This document shows, piece by piece, positions 23,927 through 32,553 of a stretch of DNA of 64,000 bases. A program made the translations under genes and the position numbers. The notes below the pieces were generated by a model. That model did no database searches. It worked only from the letters and a program-made list of their open reading frames with translations, and was not told where the DNA came from. The stretch's first letter is position 1; each line of letters opens with the position of its first letter. Location: NCBI GenBank assembly GCA_002304445.1, contig NEVA01000007.1, positions 62,001 through 126,000 on the forward strand, read 5' to 3'. The DNA is from Opitutia bacterium Tous-C4FEB. Lineage in GTDB: Bacteria; Verrucomicrobiota; Verrucomicrobiia; Opitutales; Opitutaceae.

Positions 23927-25099
23927 TTAGGCGACAAATTCATGATACCGGTCGAGGAACGAAGGCGAGAAACGGCTGGCGGTGACGCGCCACATGCCTA
24001 CGGGATCAAGCTTGCGAATAGTGGCTTGGGCGGGATGCTCGGCTTGAGGGTATGGCCGCAGCGCCTCGCGCAGACCCCGCTCAATATCCTCGGCATCTGG
24101 GGGGACATCCTCGTAAACAGCCGAATTAAACAGCGCGGGCCCGAGCACTGGGTCGTAACTGGAGACGAACGCGGCCGCCTGGCCGCTGAAAGACAACATC
24201 TCGCCGGTAGCGCGCATTTTGAGCCGACTCGGAACGACCAAGGTTTTCTCCGAAGGATGCGGAATGAGGGTCCAGTTGCCGATCTGACAGCACGGAATGC
24301 CCAGCGTGTCGCAAAATAAACCGGCGCCCGAGGGGCTCACCAAACCAACTGCGGCGTGGGCGAAGAGATAAAAATCGTTTTTCGGGCTGGCGAACGGTGA
24401 GTGAGCATAATCCCAGACGTTGAACTCCATGAACACTTCAGGAATGGGCTCACGACCGCCAAGCACGATCTCGTAACCGTTATCGCGGAGAAACTCCAGG
24501 GCGGGCTTATACACTTCGCCGGGGAAAAGGCGCGCAGTGCCGTTTCCCGTTACCGACTTGATCTGAATGACCGCGTATTTTCTAGCTTTGAGAAGGGATA
24601 TAAACGCAGGATCACCGGGGATTTTGTCCAGCGCTTCGCGCAGCGGGCTTTGCCCGGCGGTTGCCCGCCAAGCTTCATGCATTCGAATCGTCTGCGCCGT
24701 GAACTCCTCGCTGCGCAACGCCCATCCAAAATTGAGCGGGGAAAGGTCGCCGATCATGCGTGGCGATTTGTCCGGTAGCGCCAGTTTCCAATGGGCTTGG
24801 CCAATGTCGAAAACTAACTCTGGATAGAACAGCTGGATCTCACGCAAGATCGTGCTGGCGTTGGCATTGATGATGGTTTGCACACCGTGGCGCTTGAGGA
24901 TTTCCACCAGCATCAAGGCCATGTCGGTGGGCGGCAGGATGACGACGACCGTATGTGTCAGAAAAACCCGATGGCTACGCACTTGGCGCAGCAGCAAATC
25001 GGTTTCCAGCAGCATATGCCCCGGCGAGATGTAAAAAAACATGCCGCCGGCGACCAGGCAGTTGGCCTTGCGGAGGTTGGCAACGAAGTTACTCAGCAT
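23927..25099 (-). CDS. Glycosyltransferase of the TIGR04372 kind
   Basis: 390 residues. The sequence pattern, with YAVIQIKSVTGNGTARLFPG in the middle, LRDNGYEIVLGGREPIPEVF, then NDFYLFAHAAVGLVSPSGAG and TLGIPCCQIGNW, resembles the putative glycosyltransferase family TIGR04372 found in O-antigen and glycan clusters, including a SxSG-like nucleotide-sugar loop. It is placed between two FkbM-type methyltransferase genes in the sugar operon. The family name is from memory of the pattern, not a search; 'glycosyltransferase-like' is the safe reading. Confidence 0.65.
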   Translation of the reverse strand: MLSNFVANLRKANCLVAGGMFFYISPGHMLLETDLLLRQVRSHRVFLTHTVVVILPPTDMALMLVEILKRHGVQTIINANASTILREIQLFYPELVFDIGQAHWKLALPDKSPRMIGDLSPLNFGWALRSEEFTAQTIRMHEAWRATAGQSPLREALDKIPGDPAFISLLKARKYAVIQIKSVTGNGTARLFPGEVYKPALEFLRDNGYEIVLGGREPIPEVFMEFNVWDYAHSPFASPKNDFYLFAHAAVGLVSPSGAGLFCDTLGIPCCQIGNWTLIPHPSEKTLVVPSRLKMRATGEMLSFSGQAAAFVSSYDPVLGPALFNSAVYEDVPPDAEDIERGLREALRPYPQAEHPAQATIRKLDPVGMWRVTASRFSPSFLDRYHEFVA

Positions 25100-25133
25100 G
25101 GCCGTAAAAACGTAAGCGCGAAGGGCGCGGGCA

Positions 25134-25997
25134 TTACCAGTTCATCGCCAAATGGCGGGTTATGAACAGGCTGCCTCCCTTGTAAGAGATTGGCATATCG
25201 GCGAGCGAGGCGACGCGGCCCCAGCCGAGTTTCTGGGCAAATGCATTTACGCCAAGCGATGACAGGTGGTTAAAAATCGCCTCGGCGTTTTCGGGCGAAC
25301 CGATCTCCACCATCATGTCGGTTTTGGCCCAGTCGGCGGCGGTGGTAGCGAGCAGAATGGTGCGCTCCTGGCCCTCGGCGTCCATCTTAACGAAATCAAC
25401 CGTGGGCATGATGGCGGCGATAGATTCGACGCGGACGGGGAATTTTTCGAGTTCACCGTAGGCGCTGCTCTTGGCCCCCGAGAGGTGGCTGCTGGTGGTG
25501 TTGCCAAGGACGCGCACGAATTCTAGGGTGCCGGATTTGTCCGACACGGCGGCTTCCACGAGTTCGACGGTACGGCTTTGGTTGAGGGCGAGATTGCGCT
25601 TCAAAAGCGCAGCATGCTTCGGGTCGGGCTCGTAGGCGCGGACCTGCCACCCGCACTTGCCCATCAGGATGCTGTGCAGGCCGAGATTGGCGCCGATGTC
25701 GGCGGCGCGGCGGTAGCGGAGGCGATTGGCCCAGTAGAAGGAGAATATGATCAGTTCGTCCAAGCCGAACAGGTCGAGGGAATCGACCGCTCCCATCCGG
25801 TAGTACGGCAGCTCAATTTCCCCGAATGAGCCGAAAGTTTCGCGGGCGCCTTCGGTTTGGGTGAACCGGCAGGTTTTGACGGCCTCGGCCACGGCCTTTT
25901 CCCTGAGGGCATAGGCCGCGGAGGTGCGGGCGTGCTGCGGGGCGATGGACGGCAGCTCTTCCAGGATTTCGTTGAGCGTGGAGACGACGGTGATCAT
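25134..25997 (-). CDS. FkbM-type methyltransferase
   Basis: 287 residues from the ATG at 25997; a TTG at 26027 would overlap the upstream stop and add ten unrelated residues. Motif I is RAADIGANLGLHSILMGKCG, the acidic loop is QVRAYEPDPKHAALLKRNLA, and the FkbM hallmark is VDFVKMDAEGQERTILLAT, with Ala in place of the usual Val/Ile. The third FkbM-type methyltransferase of the cluster, giving three potential O-methylation steps. It follows the thiamine enzyme gene by 23 bp. Confidence 0.85.
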   Translation of the reverse strand: MITVVSTLNEILEELPSIAPQHARTSAAYALREKAVAEAVKTCRFTQTEGARETFGSFGEIELPYYRMGAVDSLDLFGLDELIIFSFYWANRLRYRRAADIGANLGLHSILMGKCGWQVRAYEPDPKHAALLKRNLALNQSRTVELVEAAVSDKSGTLEFVRVLGNTTSSHLSGAKSSAYGELEKFPVRVESIAAIMPTVDFVKMDAEGQERTILLATTAADWAKTDMMVEIGSPENAEAIFNHLSSLGVNAFAQKLGWGRVASLADMPISYKGGSLFITRHLAMNW

Positions 25998-26020
25998 AAA
26001 TGGGTGGTGCTTTCGTAGGT

Positions 26021-27847
26021 TTACCAACCGGGGGTGGCTTGTTGGGTGGCGACCGGGGCGCGGTCGGCCTGGCTGAAGGGTTTGACGATCATTTCGTCCT
26101 GCACGCGGGTCGCCGAGAGCAGGGGCGACTGGTTTTCCAGGGCCGAACCGAATTTGAGGACCGGATAGAGTTTTTGGTCGGGGTTGATCTCGACGTTGAC
26201 GAAGACCGGTCCCGGCTGGGCGTAAACCTCGGCCAGAACTGCGGCGATCGGTTTCTGACCGTCGATGGTGTAGGTGAGCAGACCCAAAGCTTCCGCGACA
26301 CGCGAGAAGTGGGTCGGGAACGCCAGGCCGGACGCCGGATCAACGCCCACGTAGCGGCCGTTGAGCCAGGTCTCGAGCGTCTGCTTTTGGATGCCGTGGC
26401 TGTGGTTATTGAAGAGCAAAATCTTTACGGGCAGCCGGTGTTTGGCGACCGTCGCCAGCTCGGCCAGGCAAAGCATCAGGCCGCCGTCGCCCGTGATGCA
26501 GGTCAACGAGGGCCGCGGATCGAACAGGGCCGCGCCGATCGCCGCGGGCAGGGCATAGCCCATGGGCGTGTTGTTCCAGGCGGAGTGGATCCGTTGGCCA
26601 CGTTTCGGGACGAGTCCGTTGCACGTCCAGGTCAGGTTGCCGCCGGTATCGACGAAGAGCAGGGCATTTTCCGGCAATACGCCGGATAGTTTGCGGACGA
26701 AATCATAGGCGTCCACGCACGCCTGTCCGGCGCTGGCGCAGGGGGAAGCATCCGGTGGGAACGCCTGTTGCCAGTGCTGGATCTGCGCCTTCCATCCGGA
26801 CCAGCCGGGCGCCTCCCATGTGGCCAGTTGCGGTTTCAGGGCGGCCAAGAATTCACCCAGCCGAGCCTTGATCCGCACTTTGATCTCGATGCCGCACCCG
26901 TCAAATTTACTCATCTCATGCTCGTCGGTATCGACCATGGCGATGGTCGCAGTCCGGGCGAAGGAGCAGAGGATGCCTCCGGTGAGGTTTTGCGACAGCC
27001 GGGTGCCGAGGGCGATCACGAGATCCGCATTCTGGACGGTGAAGTTGCCGGCGCGCGGGCCGTAGACGCCAAACGGACCGACGCGGAGGGGATGATCGGA
27101 CTCCAGCAGGTCGATGGCCGCCCACGATAGCAGGACGGGGATGCCGAGGCGATCGACGCATTCCTGCAGGATGGACCAGACGACCGGGGTCTTAAGGCCG
27201 CCACCCAGTACAAGTACCGGCCGCTCCGCAGCGCGGATTTTTTTCAGGAGCTCCCCTATTTGCCCGGCCAATACTGCAAGAGAATCAACGCAGGGCAGCG
27301 GGATGAATCCACGCAGTTCGGTGGGCTCGATCTCAGCGCGCTGGAGATCATCGGGGACATCGATCAGCACCGGTCCGGGGCGGCCCTCAAACGCGATGTG
27401 ATACGCCTTCTCCAATTGATAGCGGATGTCCTCCGCGGTGGAAAGTTGCACGGCGTATTTTGTGACCGGGGAAAAAATCGCGACCACATCGGTCTCCTGG
27501 AAGCCGACCTGACGGACCTTCCGGTCTCCCTTAAGGCGGTGCGTCGCCACCTGGCCTGTCAGCATCAGGGTCGGCACGGAGTCATAGTAGGAACAGCAGG
27601 TCCCCGTCAGCAGGTTGGTGGCTCCCGGGCCGCTCGTCGTCACGGCCACACCTAGGCGGCCGGACGCCCGCGCATACCCATCGGCGGCCATGGCCGCGCA
27701 CTGTTCGTGCGTCATCGAGATGATGTGCATCCTGGGATGCCGGTCGATGGAATCGAACATGTGCACGGCGGCGCCGCCCGACATGCCAAAGGCGTGCGTC
27801 ACGCCGCGCTCGGCCAGAAAATTTGCGATGTAGTCGGTGAGTTTCAT
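26021..27847 (-). CDS. Thiamine-diphosphate enzyme, acetolactate-synthase type
   Basis: 608 residues from the ATG at 27847. The N-terminal PYR domain has the catalytic Glu48 (SMTHEQCAAMAADGYAR). The central domain is about 200-340. The C-terminal PP domain has the ThDP motif starting GDGGLMLCLAELATVA and ending ILLFNNHSHG. In primary metabolism this family makes acetolactate. In sugar clusters (YerE of yersiniose synthesis) a homologue adds a two-carbon acetyl unit from pyruvate to a keto-sugar. The gene overlaps the SDR gene by ATGA and lies in a nucleotide-sugar operon without ilvN or ilvC, favouring a C2 transfer to sugar over isoleucine synthesis. Substrate is inferred. Confidence 0.85.
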   Translation of the reverse strand: MKLTDYIANFLAERGVTHAFGMSGGAAVHMFDSIDRHPRMHIISMTHEQCAAMAADGYARASGRLGVAVTTSGPGATNLLTGTCCSYYDSVPTLMLTGQVATHRLKGDRKVRQVGFQETDVVAIFSPVTKYAVQLSTAEDIRYQLEKAYHIAFEGRPGPVLIDVPDDLQRAEIEPTELRGFIPLPCVDSLAVLAGQIGELLKKIRAAERPVLVLGGGLKTPVVWSILQECVDRLGIPVLLSWAAIDLLESDHPLRVGPFGVYGPRAGNFTVQNADLVIALGTRLSQNLTGGILCSFARTATIAMVDTDEHEMSKFDGCGIEIKVRIKARLGEFLAALKPQLATWEAPGWSGWKAQIQHWQQAFPPDASPCASAGQACVDAYDFVRKLSGVLPENALLFVDTGGNLTWTCNGLVPKRGQRIHSAWNNTPMGYALPAAIGAALFDPRPSLTCITGDGGLMLCLAELATVAKHRLPVKILLFNNHSHGIQKQTLETWLNGRYVGVDPASGLAFPTHFSRVAEALGLLTYTIDGQKPIAAVLAEVYAQPGPVFVNVEINPDQKLYPVLKFGSALENQSPLLSATRVQDEMIVKPFSQADRAPVATQQATPGW

Positions 27848-28692
27848 AAACGGGGGGATTCGGCTCCGTTGTTGCCGTGCCGGCGCAGCTTGAATTTGTG
27901 CGGGTCCGCGCGCAGCAAGGCGGCCAGGTTTGTGTCGGTTTCCGACCAATGGTCATGGACGACGGAAAAATTACGCCCACCGGTCACCGCGCGGCCCTGG
28001 GTCACGCCCCAGCGGATCATGGCGGCGATGTCCCGGTGGTCGGTGCCCGGTTCCTGCCGGTCGATAAACTGCCTGGTCTTGTCGTAGTTGATGCCGGCGC
28101 GCGCACCGGCCGCCATAGTCTGCTCGTGGATTTTGGTGCGGACCCAGCCGGTGCCGACAATGAAAACGTTGAGGTCGGGATTTTCGTCATCGAGCAGCTC
28201 GCACATCTTGATGAGGGCAATCTTGCCCAGGCAATAGGCCGAGTAGGAACGAAAGGGATTGTTCGTGCCGCCGCCGGCAAAAAAGACGACATGGCACTGG
28301 CGCTCCGCCCGGCGGTGCGGATGCGCGGCGTGCAAGGCGCGGAGTTGGGCCAAGGAGTTCGTCTCCACCGAACTGGCCCAGTCTTCGAAATCGTTGGCGA
28401 AAAATTCGCCGACCGGCGTCAGCTGGCCGACGCAGGAAATGAAGATGTCCCACCGGAAATCCTGCGCCTGCAGGAACCCGCTGATCTTCGCGGCGCAGTC
28501 ATCTGAGGTCACATCGCAGCGGAGTCCGGCGAAATTCTTTTGTTCGCGCAGGCTGGCCGGCAGGCTTTGACGGTAGGTTCCGGCGACGCGCAGCCCGCGT
28601 TGCAGGTAGTCGAGGGCGAGCTGCTCGCCGATATCGCTCGAAACCGAAAGAATGAACACGGCGCCGAGTTCTGATGGAGGGAAGAAGGACAT
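27844..28692 (-). CDS. Short-chain dehydrogenase/reductase
   Basis: 282 residues starting at the ATG at 28692, which shares bases with the ADH stop (TGATG). The SDR fold is recognisable: N-terminal strand and turn VFILSVSSDIGEQLALDYLQ (a variant of TGxxxGIG), the catalytic YCLGK (YxxxK) after SYSA, and ISCVGQLTPVG in the NAG position. The C-terminal part includes TGWVRTKIHEQT. It overlaps the thiamine enzyme by 4 bp (ATGA), so the two are translationally coupled; in the yersiniose pathway an SDR reduces the carbonyl made by the C2-transfer enzyme, and the same pairing is proposed here. Confidence 0.82.
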   Translation of the reverse strand: MSFFPPSELGAVFILSVSSDIGEQLALDYLQRGLRVAGTYRQSLPASLREQKNFAGLRCDVTSDDCAAKISGFLQAQDFRWDIFISCVGQLTPVGEFFANDFEDWASSVETNSLAQLRALHAAHPHRRAERQCHVVFFAGGGTNNPFRSYSAYCLGKIALIKMCELLDDENPDLNVFIVGTGWVRTKIHEQTMAAGARAGINYDKTRQFIDRQEPGTDHRDIAAMIRWGVTQGRAVTGGRNFSVVHDHWSETDTNLAALLRADPHKFKLRRHGNNGAESPRL

Positions 28693-29720
28693 CAGAAGCA
28701 GAGCATGGTGTGAATGGCGTCGCCGCTGCGCATAGTGGCAATGAGGGCGTTGATCTCGGCGAGCGAACCGCGATGGGAGATCATCCCGCGCGGATCGAAG
28801 CGGCTGTCGCGGATCATTCGCAAGTAGCGCGGAATATCGAGGTGCGGCTCGCTGGAACCGCCTTCGGTGCCGGTGAGCACTTTGCCGTGGTGCAGCGGCA
28901 GCGTGTTCAGGCTGAATTGCTGGTCGTGGCGCATGACACCAACGAGCACGAGGCGGCCTTTCGGGCCGGTTACTTTCCAGGCCTCGCCAATGACGGCGGC
29001 GTTGCCGGTCACGTCGAACACGGCGTCGGCCGGACCGCCGAGGATCGATTGCACAGCTTCGGCGAGGTTTTGGCGGCGGGTGTTGATCGTTTGGGTCGCG
29101 CCATATTCGCGGGCTTTCGCCAGCTTGTGGTCGTGGACATCCACGGCGATCACGGGATGGGCGCCGGCGAGGTACGCGCCGAGGACGGTGCCGAGGCCGA
29201 TGCCACCGACGCCGATCACGACGACGGCTTCTCCAATCGTCACGCGGGCGTCGCGGGTCACGGCGCCGAAGCCGGTCGTGAGCGTATCGGCGAGCAGCGC
29301 GGCGACCTCGAAGTCGGTGCCGACGGGGACCTTGGTCACACGATTCTCGGAGACGACGGTGATGTTCTGAAAAGTGGTGATATTGCCGGCGTTGACCGTC
29401 TGCGAACCGAGACGGTACTTCGACGGTGCCGCCTGGATGCCGGCGCCGGAGCGCCAGTGTAGGACAACATGGTCGCCCGGGCAGACATGGGTGACCTCGG
29501 GACCGACCTCGACGACGATACCGCCGCCCTCGTGGCCGAGGAGATGAGGCAGATATTTGTCGGGACCCTTCACGCCCTCGATCTCGCCAAGCTGCGAACC
29601 GCAGATGCGGCTGGCCTTCACCTGCACGAGCACCTGGCCATAGCCGAGCGCGGGCAGCTCCACCTCGTCGATGAGGAGGGGCTTGCGCTGCTCGATGAGA
29701 ATAGCGGCGGGGGTTTTCAT
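28692..29720 (-). CDS. Zinc-type alcohol dehydrogenase (MDR family)
   Basis: 342 residues. The catalytic-domain landmarks are RICGSQLGEI (zinc-ligand Cys), LLGHEGGGIVVEVG (His-Glu) and PGDHVVLHW. The Rossmann domain has VVVIGVGGIGLGTVLGAYLA and the acidic NAD-binding residue in VIAVDVHDHK. The usual four structural-zinc cysteines (CxxCxxCxxxxxxxC) are absent; that stretch reads RSGAGIQAAPSKYRLG. The C-terminus ends in HTMLCF as in class III-like enzymes. Likely oxidises or reduces a sugar or polyol hydroxyl in the cluster's pathway. It lies between a methyltransferase and the SDR in the same operon. Confidence 0.84.
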   Translation of the reverse strand: MKTPAAILIEQRKPLLIDEVELPALGYGQVLVQVKASRICGSQLGEIEGVKGPDKYLPHLLGHEGGGIVVEVGPEVTHVCPGDHVVLHWRSGAGIQAAPSKYRLGSQTVNAGNITTFQNITVVSENRVTKVPVGTDFEVAALLADTLTTGFGAVTRDARVTIGEAVVVIGVGGIGLGTVLGAYLAGAHPVIAVDVHDHKLAKAREYGATQTINTRRQNLAEAVQSILGGPADAVFDVTGNAAVIGEAWKVTGPKGRLVLVGVMRHDQQFSLNTLPLHHGKVLTGTEGGSSEPHLDIPRYLRMIRDSRFDPRGMISHRGSLAEINALIATMRSGDAIHTMLCF

Positions 29721-29760
29721 GCGGTGAGAGGTGCGAAGCGCGCGGGCGTGGGCGCAAACT

Positions 29761-29783
29761 CACGGGCAGGATGCCCGTGCCAC
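29761..29783 (+). repeat. Palindromic fragment 'cacgggcaggatgcccgtg'
   Basis: Short palindrome between the methyltransferase and ADH genes, identical in type to the palindromic end of the repeat family at 9358, 11967 and 14828. Being inside an operon, it may form an RNA hairpin. Confidence 0.5.
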
Positions 29784-29796
29784 TTGATCGCGGTCT

Positions 29797-30474
29797 TCAT
29801 GGGATGAACCACCAGTAGTCGCCGGTGTACCCAACTTCGGTGAAGAGGCGGACCCAGTCTTCGACACTCATATATGTCTCGGCGGTGAGAATCCAGTCGA
29901 ACAAGCGTTGGCGTTCTTCTTCGGTGCGCCACGCGTCGACGGTGATAAATTTGCGGGCTCGGCTGACGCGTTCGATCTCGGTGAGCGCCTGTTTGCAGAG
30001 GGAATATTCGAGATTGTGAATGCTGTTAATCGAGATGACCAAGTCGAAGGACGCGTCTGCGTAGGGGAGCTGTTCCGCCGAGCCGATGTCGATCAAAGGG
30101 CCGGTCTTACCGTGGGCGTGCTGTTTGGCGTAGGCGGAAACATCGAGGCCGCGCACGGTCGCGCCGGGGAGGACTTGGAGGAGATCGTGGAGGAGAAAGC
30201 CTTTGCCCGCGCCGACGTCGAGGATGCGCGCATCGGGCGGAAGTTGGTAGTGCTCGACGAGGCGTTGGGCGACGGGGAGCCAGCGGCCGTCGTAGCGGTA
30301 GCCACCGTAACCGTGGCGGCGTTCGCCGTCGAAGAAGTCGCGGCCGAACTGTTTGGCGAGGGCGCGGTCGGCGGCGGTTTTGGCGGCGGCGCGGGCCTTG
30401 GGGTCGCGCTTCGTCTGCGGGAGACGGTCGAGTAGATTGATCTCGCGGCCGGAGGTGAGGGTGAAAGTGGCCAT
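29797..30474 (-). CDS. SAM-dependent methyltransferase
   Basis: 225 residues with a class I methyltransferase core: motif I ARILDVGAGKGFLLHDLLQV, the acidic turn VRGLDVSAYAK, motif II EQLPYADASFDLVISINSIH and a downstream LTEIERVSR helix. The N-terminus is rich in Arg and Ala. The pattern RRHGYGGYRYDGRW before motif I resembles sugar or C-methyltransferases that act on nucleotide sugars, but no catalytic residue can be singled out. It lies between the E1 beta gene (10 bp) and the ADH gene in the sugar operon. Confidence 0.75.
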   Translation of the reverse strand: MATFTLTSGREINLLDRLPQTKRDPKARAAAKTAADRALAKQFGRDFFDGERRHGYGGYRYDGRWLPVAQRLVEHYQLPPDARILDVGAGKGFLLHDLLQVLPGATVRGLDVSAYAKQHAHGKTGPLIDIGSAEQLPYADASFDLVISINSIHNLEYSLCKQALTEIERVSRARKFITVDAWRTEEERQRLFDWILTAETYMSVEDWVRLFTEVGYTGDYWWFIP

Positions 30475-30484
30475 GGTGGTTTAT

Positions 30485-31552
30485 TCAGAACGGGCCGGTG
30501 AAGGCGGGGTTCGGTTTGTCCAACTCGGCGCCAGCGGGGACGAGGAGGTCGTCGTCGTGCGGCGGACGTTGGAGGGTGGTGCGGACGGCGGCGACGATGT
30601 GGCCGGCGCGGGGATAAAATTCGGCGGAGAGTGTGGGGCTCGTGGGCGTCGGGCACTCGGGGAAACACACGCGGCGCGGCGCGGCCTTGAGCGAGCCGAA
30701 GGCGCTTTCGCTGGCGATGGCGATGATTTCGGCGGCCATGCCGGCGGTGCTGTGGCCGGTATCAGCGACGACCAGACGGCCGGTTTTAGCGACTGAGGCG
30801 AGGAGGAGGGATTGATCGAGCGGACGGAGACTGCGGACGTCGATCACCTCGGCGTCGATGCCATGCTCGGCAAGTTTCTCCGCGGCTTCGAGGGCTTCGA
30901 GGACCATGTAGGAAAACGCGACGATGGTGACGTCGCTCCCCGCACGAGCGAGACGGGCGGGGCCGATGGGAACGGTGTAGTGGCCGGCGGGGACTTCGCC
31001 TTTGATGTGGTGGAGCCAGCGGTGTTCGATGAAGACGACGGGGTTATCATCCTCGATGGCGGCGATGAGGAGACCCTTGGCGTCGTGCGGCGTGGTCGGC
31101 ATCACGACCTTGAGGCCGGGGATGTGGGCGAACCACGAGTGGAGGCATTGGGAGTGTTGCGGACCCTGGCCCCAGCCGCGACCCAGGATCATGCGGAAGA
31201 CGACGGGCATCTTCATCGTGCCACCAAACATGTAGCTCCACTTGGCGGCCTGCGTGCAGATCGGGTCCATCGAGAGCATCGCGAAATCGAGACGCTGATG
31301 GTTGAGTACGGGACGGAGGCCGTTCAGGGCGGCGCCGAGCATGACGCCTGACATGCCGTTTTCGGCGCAAGGCATGTCCATGACGCGGTCGGCGCCGAAC
31401 TGCTTTTGAAGATCGGTGGTGGTGCCGAAAAAACCCTTGGGGTCCGGCACGCCGAGACCCATGAGGAGGACACGCGGATCGCGTTCGAGCGCGACAGCAA
31501 AGCCCTCGCGGATGGCGGCGGCGTAGGTGAGTTCGCGGGACGCAGGTTTCAT
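30485..31552 (-). CDS. Thiamine-dependent E1 dehydrogenase, beta subunit-like
   Basis: 355 residues, transketolase-type Pyr and C-terminal domains. The N-terminal TYAAAIREGFAVALERDP and MDMPCAENGMSGVMLGAALN (catalytic Glu64) are the E1 beta landmarks; the C-terminal domain has VIDVRSLRPLDQSLLLASVA and a strand GRLVVADTGHSTAG. It overlaps the alpha-subunit gene by 4 bp. There is no E2 or E3 gene and no lipoyl domain nearby, so this is unlikely to be a respiratory ketoacid dehydrogenase complex. Pairs of this type also occur in branched-sugar clusters (AviB1/AviB2 of avilamycin), where they move a two-carbon unit. Confidence 0.85.
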   Translation of the reverse strand: MKPASRELTYAAAIREGFAVALERDPRVLLMGLGVPDPKGFFGTTTDLQKQFGADRVMDMPCAENGMSGVMLGAALNGLRPVLNHQRLDFAMLSMDPICTQAAKWSYMFGGTMKMPVVFRMILGRGWGQGPQHSQCLHSWFAHIPGLKVVMPTTPHDAKGLLIAAIEDDNPVVFIEHRWLHHIKGEVPAGHYTVPIGPARLARAGSDVTIVAFSYMVLEALEAAEKLAEHGIDAEVIDVRSLRPLDQSLLLASVAKTGRLVVADTGHSTAGMAAEIIAIASESAFGSLKAAPRRVCFPECPTPTSPTLSAEFYPRAGHIVAAVRTTLQRPPHDDDLLVPAGAELDKPNPAFTGPF

Positions 31553-32550
31553 GAGGCGGCGTAAACGTGGTTCATGAGCGATGCGCCGGCGGGGAACGGC
31601 GCGCGTTGGGCGGCGGCGAAGGCGTCGGAGATTTCGGTTTCGACGCGGGCCTTGAATTGCTCGTGACGAAGGACGTCGAATTCGCCGGAAGCCTTGAGCC
31701 GACGCTCGAAGTTTTTGATGGGATCGCGTTCGCGCCAGGCGAGGTATTCGGCCTCGGTGCGGTAACCGATGTGGTTGTCGAAACCCGCGCCGCAGTGTTC
31801 GCGCCAGCGGTAGGTTTTGAGTTCGAGGAAGACGGGACCTTGGCCCGAGCGCGCGTGGGCGGCGGCGGCGCGGGCGAGTGCGTAGACGGCGAGAGGATCA
31901 TTGCCATCGCCCTGATGCGAGACGACGCCGTGGCCGGCGGCGAGTTGCCAGACCTCGCGGTGGGCGGGTTGGCGGACGCTCATCGGCGAGTAGACGGAGT
32001 AGAGATTATTTTCGCAGACGAAGACGATGGGGAGTTGGTGCAACGAGGCGAAGTTGACGCTCTCGTGAAATACGCCCTCTTCGGTCGCGGCCTCACCGAG
32101 AAACGCGACGGTGACGCGGTCGCGCTTGAGCTGGCGGTCGGCGAAGGCGAGCCCGGTGGCGATGGGAATGGTGCTGGCGACGATCGGCACCGCGCCGACG
32201 AAACCAGCTTTGAGATCAACGAGGTGCATCGAGCCGCCGCGACCCTGACAGCAGCCGGTGGCTTTGCCGTAAATCTCGGCGATCATCGCGGGGAGATCGC
32301 CGCCCTTGCCAAGGTAATGCGCGTGGGAACGGTGACCGCTCATCGCGAGATCGTCGGGCCGCAGCGCGGCGCAGACGCCGGCGGAGGCGGCTTCTTGGCC
32401 GATAGAAAGATGGACCGGGCAACGCATCTGCTGCTCGGGGTAGTGCGCGGCGATGGCCTCCTCGACCATGCGGATGCGCACCATGCTTTCTAGCAGGCGC
32501 GCGGAGATTCCGGCGGAAGCGGCGACGGGATTTTCGGCGGTGGCGAGCAT
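31549..32550 (-). CDS. Thiamine-dependent E1 dehydrogenase, alpha subunit-like
   Basis: 333 residues, length normal for E1 alpha. ThDP/Mg region: the usual GDG is GEA here (FLGEAATEEGVFHESVNFAS), ending IVFVCENNLYSVY. The phosphorylation-loop region (YRWREHCGAGFD) is recognisable. The N-terminus has CPVHLSIGQEAASAGVCAAL and SGHRSHAHYLGKGGD, which matches ketoacid dehydrogenase alpha subunits. It ends 4 bp inside the beta gene. The epimerase gene stops 4 bp upstream. The Asp-to-Glu change in the metal motif keeps an acidic ligand and is probably tolerated. Confidence 0.85.
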   Translation of the reverse strand: MLATAENPVAASAGISARLLESMVRIRMVEEAIAAHYPEQQMRCPVHLSIGQEAASAGVCAALRPDDLAMSGHRSHAHYLGKGGDLPAMIAEIYGKATGCCQGRGGSMHLVDLKAGFVGAVPIVASTIPIATGLAFADRQLKRDRVTVAFLGEAATEEGVFHESVNFASLHQLPIVFVCENNLYSVYSPMSVRQPAHREVWQLAAGHGVVSHQGDGNDPLAVYALARAAAAHARSGQGPVFLELKTYRWREHCGAGFDNHIGYRTEAEYLAWRERDPIKNFERRLKASGEFDVLRHEQFKARVETEISDAFAAAQRAPFPAGASLMNHVYAAS

Positions 32551-32553
32551 GAC

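Noticed and set aside
26021-27847. Assignment of the thiamine enzyme as biosynthetic acetolactate synthase (ilvB)
   Set aside because: No ilvN, ilvC or leucine genes nearby; the gene is embedded and translationally coupled in a nucleotide-sugar operon.
28693-29763. Minus-strand frame extending the SDR gene to a 639-codon protein
   Set aside because: The extension is an Arg-rich shadow of the ADH gene in another frame; the SDR fold starts at the ATG at 28692, which overlaps the ADH stop as TGATG.
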